Shown: piece by piece, positions 10,246-20,597 of the stretch | Layout of the letters: every line of letters starts with the position of its first letter | Numbering within the stretch: the first letter of the stretch is position 1 | Source: Mytilus trossulus | Lineage: Eukaryota; Mollusca; Bivalvia; Mytilida; Mytilidae | Length of the DNA stretch: 64,000 nt | Direction of reading: 5' to 3' | Assembly (NCBI RefSeq): GCF_036588685.1 | Contig: NC_086374.1 | Location: forward strand, 66,152,457 to 66,216,456 | Notes under the pieces: generated by a model | Told to the model about the DNA's origin: nothing | Seen by the model: the letters and a program-made list of their open reading frames with translations, nothing else | The model's database searches: none | Translations under genes and position numbers: made by a program

Positions 10246-11824
10246 TTATATTATCACCTGAAGTGTAATCATTATTTAACAGTTTTCTTTAAAAAAAAAA
10301 TGATCGACACGTTAAGGCAAGGTTTTTCGTATGTGACAAAAGGACAATCAATATCCCCTTGTCACACAAGAATCACCGTCCACAACGTGCAACATTGCAG
10401 CCATTTTTTCCTTTAGAAAATTGTAAAAGTATACCATTTGAGGTGAAAAAAAATTGTCCTTGCAATATGCTTGTAATTACTGAACAGAAGAACAACCGAT
10501 GTTACTCAATATGACCTGCCAAAAGCTTAATCATGCAGAAGTCGAGTGCAAGTTTGTTTTGTTTTAGAAAATCCTGGTGCATTGCGCTAGTGTTCTATTG
10601 TTTGTTCATGTAATGTATTCAAACTTCGTTCGGTAAATACCTCTTTTGTTTGCATTACGTGCAATATTTTTATTCACTGAAACGTTCTTCATTAATAGCT
10701 TTTTGACGAATGGTACTAACGTCTTTTTGACGAACCAACAACATTTGCTATATATGGTGTGTATTGCATGTGAAATTAATTTTAAACCTACACTCAGCAA
10801 ACTATTGAACAAATAACAGGTTGATAAATAAATTCCTGCTATATTTGTTACTTGTACAAATAACGTCTGTGTTAACTGTGCTTCAATGTTTGGAGAAAAC
10901 AGTCATTTGAATATTTAGGAGACAGTTCATGTTGGGGTCCTCTTCGCGGTCCGTGTATCAAGTCTGTCGATATTTTTTTTAATCAGACATTTTTGGCTCA
11001 GAAAACTTAACCCTAAAGTGACGGAAGTCAATAACTAGATAAAAACAAAACGGAATCAACATGAAGCTTTCAATTTGTTAAACATTCAAGTCTGCTTTAA
11101 CGGGGTTTCCACTTCAATATGGTACCTTTTTTACCTATACGCTCACAACTAATTCTGACTTGAAACGCTTATTGTTTCTTATCGTTTTTCTTTCATTCAT
11201 GTGACGGAAATAGTATTTGATGATTCCATAGATAATGGACTTTCGGTTCTCAATAGCAATATTGGTCAGTGACACTGCTATAACATACATGATATAAATA
11301 ATGTCTGCTAATTTCTTTGACTAAGTTGACCTTTCAGTGGTTTTTGCTGTTCTGTTTATTTCATTTTTGGTCATTCTGTTCTGATTATGCCTTGTTTGGA
11401 TTTTTCTGTTCAGTTTAGGCTGTGTTTGGTATTTCTGTTCACCTGATATTGCATAAAGTGCCTTCGACACTTTTTGCATTGACCGTTACTCTCGTACGAA
11501 CGAAAATTTGTAACACGATGATATATAATTTAGCCGAATATAAATACTTTAGAATAAGTCTTCGTTCATTAAAACTATTCATTCAGCCTGAAGATGATTG
11601 TTTAGGGCCAAAATCCATTAGTATAGATCAAAGTTTAGACATTCAATAATTTTATATTTATTTCATATTTGTTTTGATTCTGTAGATCAAATTCACCCAT
11701 TGTTATCTTCTTGCTGTTTTGCTACCCAAGAAAGTCGTTATTTATTACAACAATTTTTGAACGTTGGATTATCTTCTAAGCATCTTGATACTGGTATCAT
11801 AAATAAAGGGAACACTATTATACT
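10246..11824. other. No recognisable gene
   Basis: AT-rich sequence with short frames only (10183-10416, 10606-10812, 11422-11649). None has splice signals or a recognisable product. Confidence 0.5.
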
Positions 11825-12050
11825 GCTGTTCAAAAGTCATAAATCGATTGAGAGAAACCAAATCCGGGTTACAAGCTAAAACAGAGGGAAACACATCAAA
11901 TATAAGAGGAAAACAACAGATACTCTAACAAAAACAAACGACAATGCAACACACACAGAAAACGACCTGGTACATGACCTACATGAAACCTAAATAAACA
12001 TACGACAAACCCGCTAAGAATTACAGAAGGATAATCATGTTTTTCGGTCT
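11825..12050 (+). repeat. Interspersed repeat family R4
   Basis: It starts near CTGTTCAAAAGTCATAAATC and continues GATTGAGAGAAACCAAATCC. Longer relatives lie at 49970-50320 (plus) and 49375-49640 (minus). Non-coding. Confidence 0.6.
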
Positions 12051-12790
12051 GTGGGTTCGTTCCATGTCAAATAAAGTTTTAGTAAGGAAGTTATCTATGC
12101 ATTTGTAGTTACATTATCTTGAAAATAACTACACATATTTTAATATTATAAATTAAAAATATTTGACAAATTAAGGCTCGGTTAAGAGATAAAGGTTCAT
12201 CAAACAACTTTGAAAGGTAATTTGATATATTTAGTTATGTGGGCATGGTTTTTAATGAGGATTTTTCTGTTGTACTTATCTCATTTGAAGTTCGTAATTG
12301 TTAAAGTTTATTTTGCTTTTGCTAGCATGTTCACGCTCATATCATTACACCCGAATTGGGAAAGCAGTTGACAGATATGGTCATCTCTTCATTTATTTTC
12401 CTGCATGAATCTAGTACGTTTTTTGGCAATCATATATTCTTGTTTCAAATAAATAAGGACTTATATAAACAATTCGATAATTCATTCATTTAACTGTACA
12501 ACACCATATAGAATCTTTGCGCTGTTAAAAAAACAAAGCATATACATGAAATAGCTTTTATGTGTTAAAGATTATTCTGTACTTAAGGAATTGAATGTTT
12601 CACATTGAAGTGTTTAAAAGCATCGAATGCAACACACTTAGTATGAAGCGTGGAAGTATTATAGAGGAATTCTTATGGTATTCCTGTCATATTTATTTTA
12701 GAACACTTGGTGACATGGATATTGCGTGCTTTCGTTATATCAAACATCACTTTTAACGCTACACAAACAATAAGTAGTGCCTTCAAATAA
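12051..12790. other. No recognisable feature
   Basis: AT-rich sequence. The minus-strand frame at 12673-12933 runs into the Naiad fragment and has no independent support. Confidence 0.5.
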
Positions 12791-12795
12791 ACATG

Positions 12796-13320
12796 TTCAA
12801 ATAGGGTAAAAGATACAAAAGGACGTTGAAAACCATAACCTAAAAATAAACTGCAAACGCGATGGCTTAATTTGAAAAAAACAGACCACAACAATAGTAC
12901 ACAATTCACAACATAGATAACTAAAGACTGCACACCACGAACCCCACCAAATAAGGGGGTGATCTCAGGTATTCTGGAAGGGTAAGCCGACCCTGCTACA
13001 GATGTCGCGCCAGTTATGTTGCTAATTTATATGCAACCTATGTAATAGGTCATATTCGGCAGATCATGTTCGGGGGACGGGGGCAGGATGGTAGCTTTCG
13101 TCTATGAAACGAATATTCCATAACAGTAAACAACTCGTGAATTTTACGAATTGATGATTTCAACTTCACCACTTGGAACTCTCAGTTTGATAAATTTCTT
13201 GCAAGCAGCTATCCTATTTCATGGAAATCATGACAAGAAATACTAGCCTTGGAATTTCATCTCAACTGAGGGATATAACCTCCGTATGCAAGCGCTGATC
13301 GCATGTTTGACACGCATCAA
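12796..13320 (-). mobile_element. Decayed Naiad 3' fragment
   Basis: The sequence follows, with many changes, the 3' end of the Naiad at 17230-17770. It has the ACACCACGAACCCCACC block, the GGGTGATCTCAGGT block and the region matching the last coding part (AAACAACTCGTGAATTTTAC). It is an old 5'-truncated insertion with no open frame. Confidence 0.65.
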
Positions 13321-13343
13321 ACATTTATGTTATGTTATTCTTA

Positions 13344-14030
13344 ATGCCGGCGTGGCGTCACACATCGGGGTATAGACCGGCGTGCACCAAAGTACAGAAA
13401 AAAATTACAAAGTCGGTACACGTCAGTTGAACGCCAGATGAACGCTAAGCAATCGTTAAACGCGCGTTCTTAAGTTTTAAGTACGTCGAAATACAAAGGT
13501 ATACGCTTGGTGAACGCTACTACTCGAGAAAAATTTTACAGATCAAGCGTGTTTCTAGCGTATACATATACGCTACACGCACGTTATACATACGCTATAA
13601 GCGCGTTTAACGCGCTACAGATAAGATTGAGACACGCTTCGGGCACGTTGTATACGCTTCAAGATCGTTCGACTTTAACTAAAACGTTTGGGGATTTGTT
13701 TGAAACAAACACCCAATAAAAGAACGTCCATGACACGACCAGGGCGCGTCTCAAATACGTTCAAGAAACTTTTTTCTTCGTAGCGAGCATTCCATCTTCG
13801 TTAGAAAAATGCCAGGCATACGGCAACAAACGTTTCTCGAACGCCTGATAAACGCTTAGATACGCTTTTCGTACACGCAATACGCGCGTAAAGCTCGTTG
13901 TGAACACATTACCGATATTATTGACAGGTTGAATGCATCAAAACTTTCTAGCGTATTGGCAGCGTACGATTCTTTAACACGCCGGTGAACGTCGGGGCTA
14001 TACGCTGATGTGTGACGCCGGTATAAGGTA
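13344..14030. mobile_element. CpG-dense element with imperfect terminal inverted repeats
   Basis: The left end (GCCGGCGTGGCGTCACACAT, then CGGGGTATAG) is the inverse of the right end (CTATACGCTGATGTGTGACG, then CCGGTAT). That gives imperfect inverted repeats of about 30 bases. The interior is unlike its surroundings. It is rich in CG and crowded with ACGC and GCGT words, including AACGCGCGTT, TAACGCGC and ATACGCGCG. No transposase frame is present. It fits a small non-autonomous DNA transposon, but the class is unknown. Confidence 0.55.
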
Positions 14031-14414
14031 TATTGATTTATGCATTCAGTAAGATTAACTGTTTTAGGGTAAATCAAGAAAGTTTAAAGAATAAAAATGA
14101 TTTGAATTATATTTACTGCTGTAAAGTATTTTGTTTAAAGTTTGGGAAAGGATTGGGTTCGTGTGTACATTCATATTTCTTTTAATTTATCTTTAGACTT
14201 TAATGGAAAGGTTTTGAATGAACAGATTGATAGTTAACTGTCTGTTACAATATTAGAGAAAAAGATGTTATGATATTTGGCAACCAGTCGACATTTTTCT
14301 GTCGTGGAGATGCTAAATTGACATTTGTTACAACGTACATTTTATGAATATATAGAATTGTTGTAATAATTTTCGTACGGGTATTGGATCCGAAGGTTAT
14401 ACGTCAATTTTATT
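14031..14414. other. No gene
   Basis: AT-rich sequence. The segment 14266-14345 is a diverged match to 9103-9185 and nothing else is recognisable. Confidence 0.5.
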
Positions 14415-15147
14415 GAAAATTGTAGTGAAAAATGTATTTTAAATCTTAAACTTAAAGTCATCAATGGAATATATATCTATAGATATCATACAGTTCCAAT
14501 AAATAAGAGCTCTGAAATATCTGTATTGTATTTGTAATTGAATGTGTATAGTGATTCGTTAGAAACTTATTAAAGTTTATTTTTTTAATCTTTAATTAAT
14601 TTAGAGAATATGATATACTTTATTCAATTGATCTTTAATTGTTTGAGTTTGCTTTTTTCCTGTATACTTTTTGAAGTTATTTATGATATATGCGATTGGT
14701 TGAGTACGCTTTTGTTACGATGTTGTACAACTTATTATGCTTCTCAACCAGGATATCAACAATATGACAGAAAAGACTTCCTTATTCTTCTGACGTTTCT
14801 GTCGCGTTGAAATCTCGTTCTGGAATTATTTCAAAAATTTAGTTTTTGAGTAATCATTTTTCAAATTGTATTACCAATCAAGTCAGTCTTTTAAGTGTAG
14901 TGTAAATTGTAGTGAAAAATGTATTTTAAACCTTAAACTTAAAGTCATCAATGGAATGTATATCTATAGATATCATACAGTTCCAATAAATAAGAGCTCT
15001 GAAATATCTGTATTGTATTTGTAATTGAATGTGTATAGTGATTCGTTAGAAACTTATTAAAGTTTATTTTTTTAATCTATAATTAATTTAGAGAATATGA
15101 TATACTTTATTCAATTGATCTTTAATTGTTTGAGTTTGCTTTTTTCC
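14415..15147 (+). repeat. A-B-A' block: two 244-bp direct repeats around a 240-bp segment
   Basis: A (14415-14658) and A' (about 14904-15147) are near-identical. Both run from TTGTAGTGAAAAATGTATTT to GAGTTTGCTTTTTTCC. Between them is B (14659-14898), which starts TGTATACTTTTTGAAG and ends CAAGTCAGTCTTTTAAG. B also occurs at 17204-17229 plus 26984-27198, where the Naiad complex splits it. B is therefore a mobile or repeated unit in its own right. The frame at 14610-14810 spans A and B and is not a gene. Confidence 0.65.
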
Positions 15148-15751
15148 GCCACATTTGTTAGAAGGTTAGCTCATCTGTTATGCAGGGATGCATCATGTTA
15201 AATGAATGCATAGATACAAACGATGACATGCCCAGTTAGAAATATTTTGCGGGATTTAAATGTGGTTTCAATATTTGTGTCAGGTTAAAATGTGGAAAAC
15301 TTCTATCTCTTTGAAACTATCTCGGCTTATGGAACTATTGCTCAACGTCAGCAGTAGAAGCTCATTTATTATGAGCAAAACGAGAATCGCATTGTTGAGT
15401 TAATAAATTTATCAGCAGGGATCCTCTAGCAATATCCCAATTTATCTAACAGCAATCTGATTTAAATACATGCAAGACATGTATCTTTACTTCGCTTACA
15501 AGGACACAATCTTTTATTTGCCATTATGCGAGCAATATTCTTCTTCTGATAAGGATGATTTTTTTTTGTATTCGTTAGAACAGGAAAAATAAAACTTAAC
15601 AAAGTTACAGAGATCTGCATTTAATATGTATATCTTATTATTCTGAGTTATGTCGCTTTATCCAACAACCATTACTTTTTAAATCAAAAACTGAGAGAAA
15701 ATAGAAAATTGTACTATTTTAAAAATTTTGGCGAACTAAATTATAATCGAA
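15148..15751. other. No recognisable feature
   Basis: AT-rich unassigned sequence between the A' repeat and a Naiad fragment. Confidence 0.5.
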
Positions 15752-16395
15752 AAGATAAGACGAAAGATACCAAAGGAACAGTCAAACTCATAAATCTAAA
15801 ACAAACTGACAACGCCATGGCTAAAAATGAAAAAGACAAATAGACAAACAGTAGTACACATGACACAAAATAGAAAACTAAAGAATAAACAACACGAACC
15901 CCACTAAAATTAGGGGTGATCTCAGGTGCTCCGGAAGGGTAAGCAGATCCTGCTCCACATGTGGCACCCGTCGTGTTGCTTATGTGATAACAGATCCGAT
16001 AAATAGTCTAATTCGGTAGGTCACATTCATGAAAGGGAAGGGGATTGTAGTTACGACGCAAGGAACATATCCGATATCATCTTTGAAACGGTTATTCCAA
16101 AACGGTCAACCAACTCGTGATGGCGTCCGTAAAATTTACGAAGGGATGATTTCAACTTCACCATTTGGAATTCTTGGTTTAATAACTTCGTTGAGCAGCA
16201 ACCCTCCATGAAGAAAATCATGATAGGAAATGCAAGCACGGGAATATCGTATCAATTGGGTAAAGTACCCCGTATGCATGTGCTGCTGGAATGTTGCTTC
16301 TTAGAAATTTGAATGTTCACAATTGGAAAGTTGAAATCATCTCTTTTGTCGTAAAGTTTTGTTTTCAACCGACCCTCATTGTCAATGATTAAACG
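15752..16395 (-). mobile_element. Naiad 3' fragment, moderately decayed
   Basis: It matches the last part of the Naiad reading frame and its 3' UTR at 17230-17880. The minus-strand frame at 16051-16239 keeps the peptide stretch KLKSSLRKFYGRHHELVDR before stops. Indels break the rest. It is an independent 5'-truncated insertion about 0.8 kb from the larger complex. Confidence 0.75.
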
Positions 16396-17203
16396 GTCAA
16401 ACGTTATTTTAAGAACAGCGTAGGAAAATTGAACCTTAAGTGAACGTTTTCGCCCTTTTCCCCGTATAAGACCTGCTCAAAAAGCAATATTAACTCTTGA
16501 TTTTTTTCGACAGTGGAACGTCATTAGAATTGCTTTTTCCGTATTAGGGCTGATTTGCTCATATCGTTTAATGAATATGATAACAAAACTTTAAACACCG
16601 TTACAGCATGATACAACCTTTAACATAACGAATGTTTCTTCGTCTGTATTATATTCAGGTTAAAGTTTTGGTTTAAGGCAATTCAACATGAAGTTATATC
16701 ACACTGAAACTCGCTAAACATGTTCATCGTGATGCGCACTTTTAAAAGTGTATGCCAAATAATGCTTTGGGGCATATTATCAGTTCAATGAACTTGAAAA
16801 TAGGACAACATGATCCGTAAACTGGAATTTTAACGTTCATTGACCTCGAATTATGCCCCGAAGCATAATTTGGAACTTTTTCAAAAGTAGACGGAAGAAC
16901 CGACACGAATAATATCATGATTCCTACTATGATAGGTTGGAGTTAAAACAATTGCACTATTACCTTGTTAAACAAAGAAGATAATTGTAGGAAGTTTAAT
17001 CCACCGGGTTTTTTTTCGAAAACTGCCCTATCAAGTTCCGTTGATTGGTTTTATTTTGATTTTTTTAGTTTTTATGGGCTTGTGCATTTTTAAGATATGC
17101 CTTGAAATTTGGTAAATTTCTCTCTATGTCGTTTATTATTGAATGTGATAAGTGCTTTTTTCACGTATTGAATAAATTTACATAGCGTTATGGAATAAAA
17201 AAA
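16396..17203. other. No gene; contains a long hairpin
   Basis: Unassigned sequence apart from the inverted repeat at 16738-16888. Confidence 0.5.
16738..16888. repeat. 150-bp imperfect hairpin
   Basis: The left arm 16738-16793 (ACTTTTAAAAGTG, then AATGCTTTGGGGCAT, then TCAATGAAC) is the near-exact inverse of 16835-16888 (GTTCATTGA, then ATGCCCCGAAGCAT, then TTTTTCAAAAGT). The loop is about 40 bases and is partly self-complementary too. It could be a tiny foldback element, or a microRNA-like hairpin if transcribed. No flanking duplication is clear. Confidence 0.6.
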
Positions 17204-17229
17204 ATCTGTATACTTTTTGAAGTTATTTA
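17204..17229 (+). repeat. Left part of repeat B, split by the Naiad insertion
   Basis: The 26 bases ending TACTTTTTGAAGTTATTTAT match 14659-14684. The rest of B resumes at about 26984. The intact B at 14659-14898 therefore serves as an empty-site reference. Confidence 0.7.
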
Positions 17230-17507
17230 TAAAAGAGGGACGAAAGACACCAAAGGGACAGTCAAACTCGTAAATCTAAAACAAACTGACAACGCCATGG
17301 CTAAAAATGAAAAAGACAAACAGAAAAACAATAGTACACATGACACAACATAGAAAACTAAAGAATAAACAACACGAACCCCACCAAAAACTAGGGGTGA
17401 TCTCAGGTGCTCCGGAAGGGTAAGCAGATCCTGCTCCACATGCGGCACCCGTCGTGTTGCTTATGTGATAACAAATCCGGTAAATAGTCTAATTCGGTAG
17501 GTCAAAT

Positions 17508-17966
17508 TCATGAAAGGGAAGGGGATTGTAGTAACGACGTAAGGAACATATCCGATATCATTTGTGAAACGGTTATTCCATAACGGTCAACCAACTCGTG
17601 ATGGCGTCCGTAAAATTGACGAAGGGATGATTTCAACTTCACCATTTGGAACTCTTGGTTTAATAGCTTCCTTGTGAGCAGTAACCCTCTATCAAGAAAA
17701 TCATGATAGGAAATGCAAGCACGGGAATATCGTATCAATTGGGAGATATATTCCCCGTATGCAGGTGCTGCTGGAATGTTGCTACTTAGAAATGGAAAGT
17801 TCACAATTGGAAAGCTGAAATCATCTCTTTTGTCGTAAAGTTTTGTCTTCAACCGACCCTCATTGTCAATTTCTAGATGTAAGTCAAGATATGAAGCCGA
17901 CTTAACTGTATCTGTAGTATCCTTTATCTCCAATTCGATGGGATAGATGCGATCCACAGTCACCAA
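17508..17966 (-). pseudogene. Naiad ORF, third segment: reverse transcriptase C-terminal part
   Basis: This frame continues the same protein beyond the YIDD motif. It has IYPIELEIKDTTDTVKSASY, then YDKRDDFSFPIVNFPFLSSN, and ends with FYGRHHELVDRYGITVSQM before the 3' UTR. Penelope-like elements carry a thumb-like region here. The 435-base equivalent in the sister copy (20900-21334) is almost identical, so these frameshifts are young or were inherited by both copies. There is no C-terminal nuclease, as expected for a Naiad. Confidence 0.8.
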
Positions 17967-18811
17967 ATTTTTGAATTGTTTAGTGAAAGAACGTCATCTA
18001 TATAGCGGAAAGTAGAGTTAAAGGATATTGCTAACTTCTTATCTTTCTTCCTAAGAAGTTCCTGCATGAAGTCAGCCTCATAATAATAAAGAAACAAGTC
18101 AGCAAGTAGAGGGGCACAGTTTGTTCCCATTGGGATGCCGACAGTCTGTTGAAAAACACGTCCTCCGAACGTAACAAATATGTTGTCAATCAAGAAATCA
18201 AGCATCTTGATAATATCGGTTTCAGAGAATTTTTTGTTTGAATCAGAATGGTTCTTTACAAAGTATGATTTATCCCTCCCTAAGACAAGATACTTGTATC
18301 TACGTTGGCCATTCTTTTTTATGAAGCAAAGTAATACCAACTCTTTTAATTTGTCTTTTAGTTTGGAATGTGGAATACTTGTGTAAAGAGTAGAAAAATC
18401 AAATGTTTTAATACTGTTACAAGATGAAAGAGAGTTAGATTGTATGTACTCTAAAAGATCTTTGGAATTTTGAAGTATCCACATCTGATTCACGCCACCT
18501 CTAGAATAGGCAGTTTCACAATAACTTTGAAGCCCGTCTTTGATTGCTGATAAAATGGATGTTAATAATTTAGAAAGGGGTTTCGTGGAGCACTTGGAAG
18601 ACCCAGCAATATACCGTTGTTTGTAAGGACACTTATGTAGTTTAGGTATCCAATACAGTGATGGAAGATCCAGTTCTTCATCTTTGGTTGAAATACCAAA
18701 GGAACAAAGAACAGACCTATGATTATCCAGGATTTCCTCTTTGGTAAGTGTCGTGAGGTTAATGTTGGGTTTCCAAGTGAATTGTCTATACCTAATTCGT
18801 TTATCAAGCAA
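17960..18811 (-). pseudogene. Naiad ORF, second segment: reverse transcriptase core (frameshifted)
   Basis: This frame continues the element after the first frameshift. It contains LPSLYWIPKLHK (49-60), the palm motif FDFSTLYTSIPH (137-148) with the first catalytic Asp, GIPMGTNCAPLLADL (225-239) and FRYIDDVLS (268-276) with the second Asp pair. These are the standard reverse transcriptase motifs A, B and C in the Penelope/telomerase style. The frame closes at 17960 because the T run near 17971 is one base longer than in the sister copy at 21337, and because both copies share a second disruption a few bases on. The catalytic residues are intact, so the inactivation comes from frameshifts only. 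Confidence 0.85.
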
Positions 18812-20517
18812 TTAATGTAATGACTTTTACAGATAAAAACGATGTTATTTGGGGCTTTGTCTGCGGGGACAACAACATATTCATCATGGAGGTCAGATAG
18901 GTGTTTAGCAACATTTGGATCTTTGAAGATTGACGTAGCATGGGCATTGATGGACCCATTCAGTTTCTTAATTCTGATTTGTATTAACGACCTCACTGCC
19001 TTAATCCATTCGGATAGAGTGTCTACGTCTTCCTTCTCGCGCTTAGCCCATTGCCTGGCATAATCCTCGACTGAATCCATCAAAATTTTAAAGTTGTGTT
19101 TCCAATTGATGGATTTAGGCTCACGATATTTCGGACCTTTCGATAACACGTTTCGTAGAGAAGTGTTATTAACAATGTTAAGGTCACCGGTAATAACGTG
19201 GCCAGCAGGATTATATGTGAATTGGGAACTAGCACAAGTGCAATCAGGAGGTTTAGACTTGAAGTCGTCAATATCGAGATCCTGCAAAACGCGTTTGTAA
19301 TTGAAAATTTTAGTTGCAATAGGTTTGGTATAGGTATAAGAAATTATTGGTACAGACTGGTCTTTGAAATAAGGAGGTATTTTCGATTGAACTAATTTAT
19401 GATGAAGGATATTGCCTAGGTTGACGCCATCGAGACCTTTGTTGGCAAAGGAAAGATTTAGAAAAGATCTTTTCTCTTTTTCATCTTTTCCAATGCGAAC
19501 TGGCTTGAAAAGTCTGTGACTAGCAATATCCGAAATTATAGCTTGTAGTTTGTATTGGATTGAATGAGGGTTTGTTACAGTGGATTCCAAACATAAATTG
19601 AACAGAGAATGAAGTTGTGAAAGGGGTAATGAATAAAGTTTCGTGCGAATGTGATGAATACCTAACGGTTTTTGTATGCATGGCAGCAAGTCATTAATAG
19701 AGACATCATGCAGAGAGGGTGATGTATAATGACGATGGCCATGACTACGTCTACGTCGAGGAGTCGAGTTGAAAATATTCATCACATTCACCGAGTTACA
19801 CGAAGGACTAGATAGAATACCTATACCATCAATTTTGTCATTGCAGCCATACGGTGTTGCAGTTCCCAATTGTCTAATCCAGTAGTCTTCTTTTTGTCTA
19901 CGGAGAGTCGTTGAAAGATTAGGATTGTTCGAGCTATGGTATATTTTTTCAATAATTCGAACTGTCATAGAAACGATGGAATGATCGGGCTGATTGAAAT
20001 GCTGGTATAGAATGTCGTTAGCATTGAGGTTAATGTCTGATCTATGACCGCACATACGTTTGTTTAGCCTTCCTGTCGTTTCACCGACGTATACCAAGCC
20101 GCAAAGGTTGCACTCTAATCCGTAGACGACATTTATCGATTTACAATTCAGATCATCGTAACTTCTGGTAAAATATGACTTCTTGGTCAAATTGCTAGTG
20201 AATTCAGCATCTGTAATTAAAATAGCACAAGTTTTGCAGCCTTTGGTCTCACATTTTGAAATGCGACAGTGTTGTACTGTGTCATCAAAAACCAAAATGT
20301 CTTTAAGGAGAACTGAACAAGGCTGTATATGTGTAATATTGCTGTTGTCACTAGGACGATGATCTGAATGAGTCGTGTTTGGGTTATTTGTCATGTCTGG
20401 TGATGAGGGGACACCTGCCGTATCAGACGACACCGTGTCCATGGTGACGTCTGTTTCGGACCTTTTTATACTGGGCGACGTCCGAGCCAGTTTCCTGTTA
20501 GTTCTTCGTAAGTTCAT
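18562..20517 (-). CDS. Naiad ORF, first segment: GIY-YIG endonuclease and CxC linker
   Basis: The frame starts at 20517 and is meaningful to about residue 585. Residues 1-60 are a Ser/Thr-rich tail. Residues 84-97 are a cysteine cluster (C84, C89, C94, C97). The GIY-YIG domain follows, with VVYGLEC (130-136), YVGETTGRLNKRMCGH (143-158) and a late block with E210, WI (213-214) and GCND (224-227). This domain would nick target DNA to prime reverse transcription. The linker carries DCTC (425-428), the CxC signature of Naiads. VVVPADKAPNNIVFICK (548-564) begins the reverse transcriptase. After about residue 585 a one-base deletion near 18755-18760 shifts the frame and the remaining residues are nonsense. 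The partial copy at 26725-26735 has an extra base there and stays in frame. The start follows a leader shared with the retrozyme. Confidence 0.88.
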   Translation of the reverse strand: MNLRRTNRKLARTSPSIKRSETDVTMDTVSSDTAGVPSSPDMTNNPNTTHSDHRPSDNSNITHIQPCSVLLKDILVFDDTVQHCRISKCETKGCKTCAILITDAEFTSNLTKKSYFTRSYDDLNCKSINVVYGLECNLCGLVYVGETTGRLNKRMCGHRSDINLNANDILYQHFNQPDHSIVSMTVRIIEKIYHSSNNPNLSTTLRRQKEDYWIRQLGTATPYGCNDKIDGIGILSSPSCNSVNVMNIFNSTPRRRRSHGHRHYTSPSLHDVSINDLLPCIQKPLGIHHIRTKLYSLPLSQLHSLFNLCLESTVTNPHSIQYKLQAIISDIASHRLFKPVRIGKDEKEKRSFLNLSFANKGLDGVNLGNILHHKLVQSKIPPYFKDQSVPIISYTYTKPIATKIFNYKRVLQDLDIDDFKSKPPDCTCASSQFTYNPAGHVITGDLNIVNNTSLRNVLSKGPKYREPKSINWKHNFKILMDSVEDYARQWAKREKEDVDTLSEWIKAVRSLIQIRIKKLNGSINAHATSIFKDPNVAKHLSDLHDEYVVVPADKAPNNIVFICKSHYINCLINELGIDNSLGNPTLTSRHLPKRKSWIIIGLFFVPLVFQPKMKNWIFHHCIGYLNYISVLTNNGILLGLPSAPRNPFLNY

Positions 20518-20532
20518 GCAATTGTTGTTTTG

Positions 20533-20596
20533 CTACTGGGCGGATGATGTCCTCGGGGACAAAATGTCCACCAGCAGAGACATCGACCCAGTGGTA
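20533..20596 (-). ncRNA. Naiad 5' leader domain shared with the hammerhead retrozyme
   Basis: On the minus strand this runs from TACCACTGGGTCGATG to CCGCCCAGTAG, just ahead of the Naiad start codon. Compared with the retrozyme copy at 8204-8268, the inner hairpin GACG-TTT-CGTC becomes GACA-TTT-TGTC. That is a paired change that keeps the stem, and the outer ACTGGG/CCCAGT stem is unchanged. The stretch can also be read as protein (HWVDVSAGGHFVPEDIIRPV), so coding constraint is an alternative explanation. Confidence 0.5.
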
Positions 20597-20597
20597 A

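Larger units (their letters stand above)
17230..20597 (-). mobile_element. Near full-length Naiad (N-terminal GIY-YIG Penelope-like element)
   Basis: On the minus strand it has a leader (20597-20518), an endonuclease-linker region, a reverse transcriptase and a 3' UTR ending near AAAAGAGGGACG (about 17230). A GIY-YIG nuclease ahead of a telomerase-like reverse transcriptase, joined by a linker with a CxC motif, defines the Naiad clade of Penelope-like elements, which is known to be abundant in invertebrates. Canonical Penelope elements carry the nuclease at the C-terminus. This copy directly follows a 5'-truncated copy in the same orientation (26983-20598, interrupted), the head-to-tail arrangement usual for these elements. 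At least two frameshifts make it non-autonomous now. Confidence 0.88.

Noticed and set aside
10183..10416. Short plus-strand frame with a hydrophobic start
   Set aside because: Its first part is the reverse of the R1 head. There is no splice or codon support.
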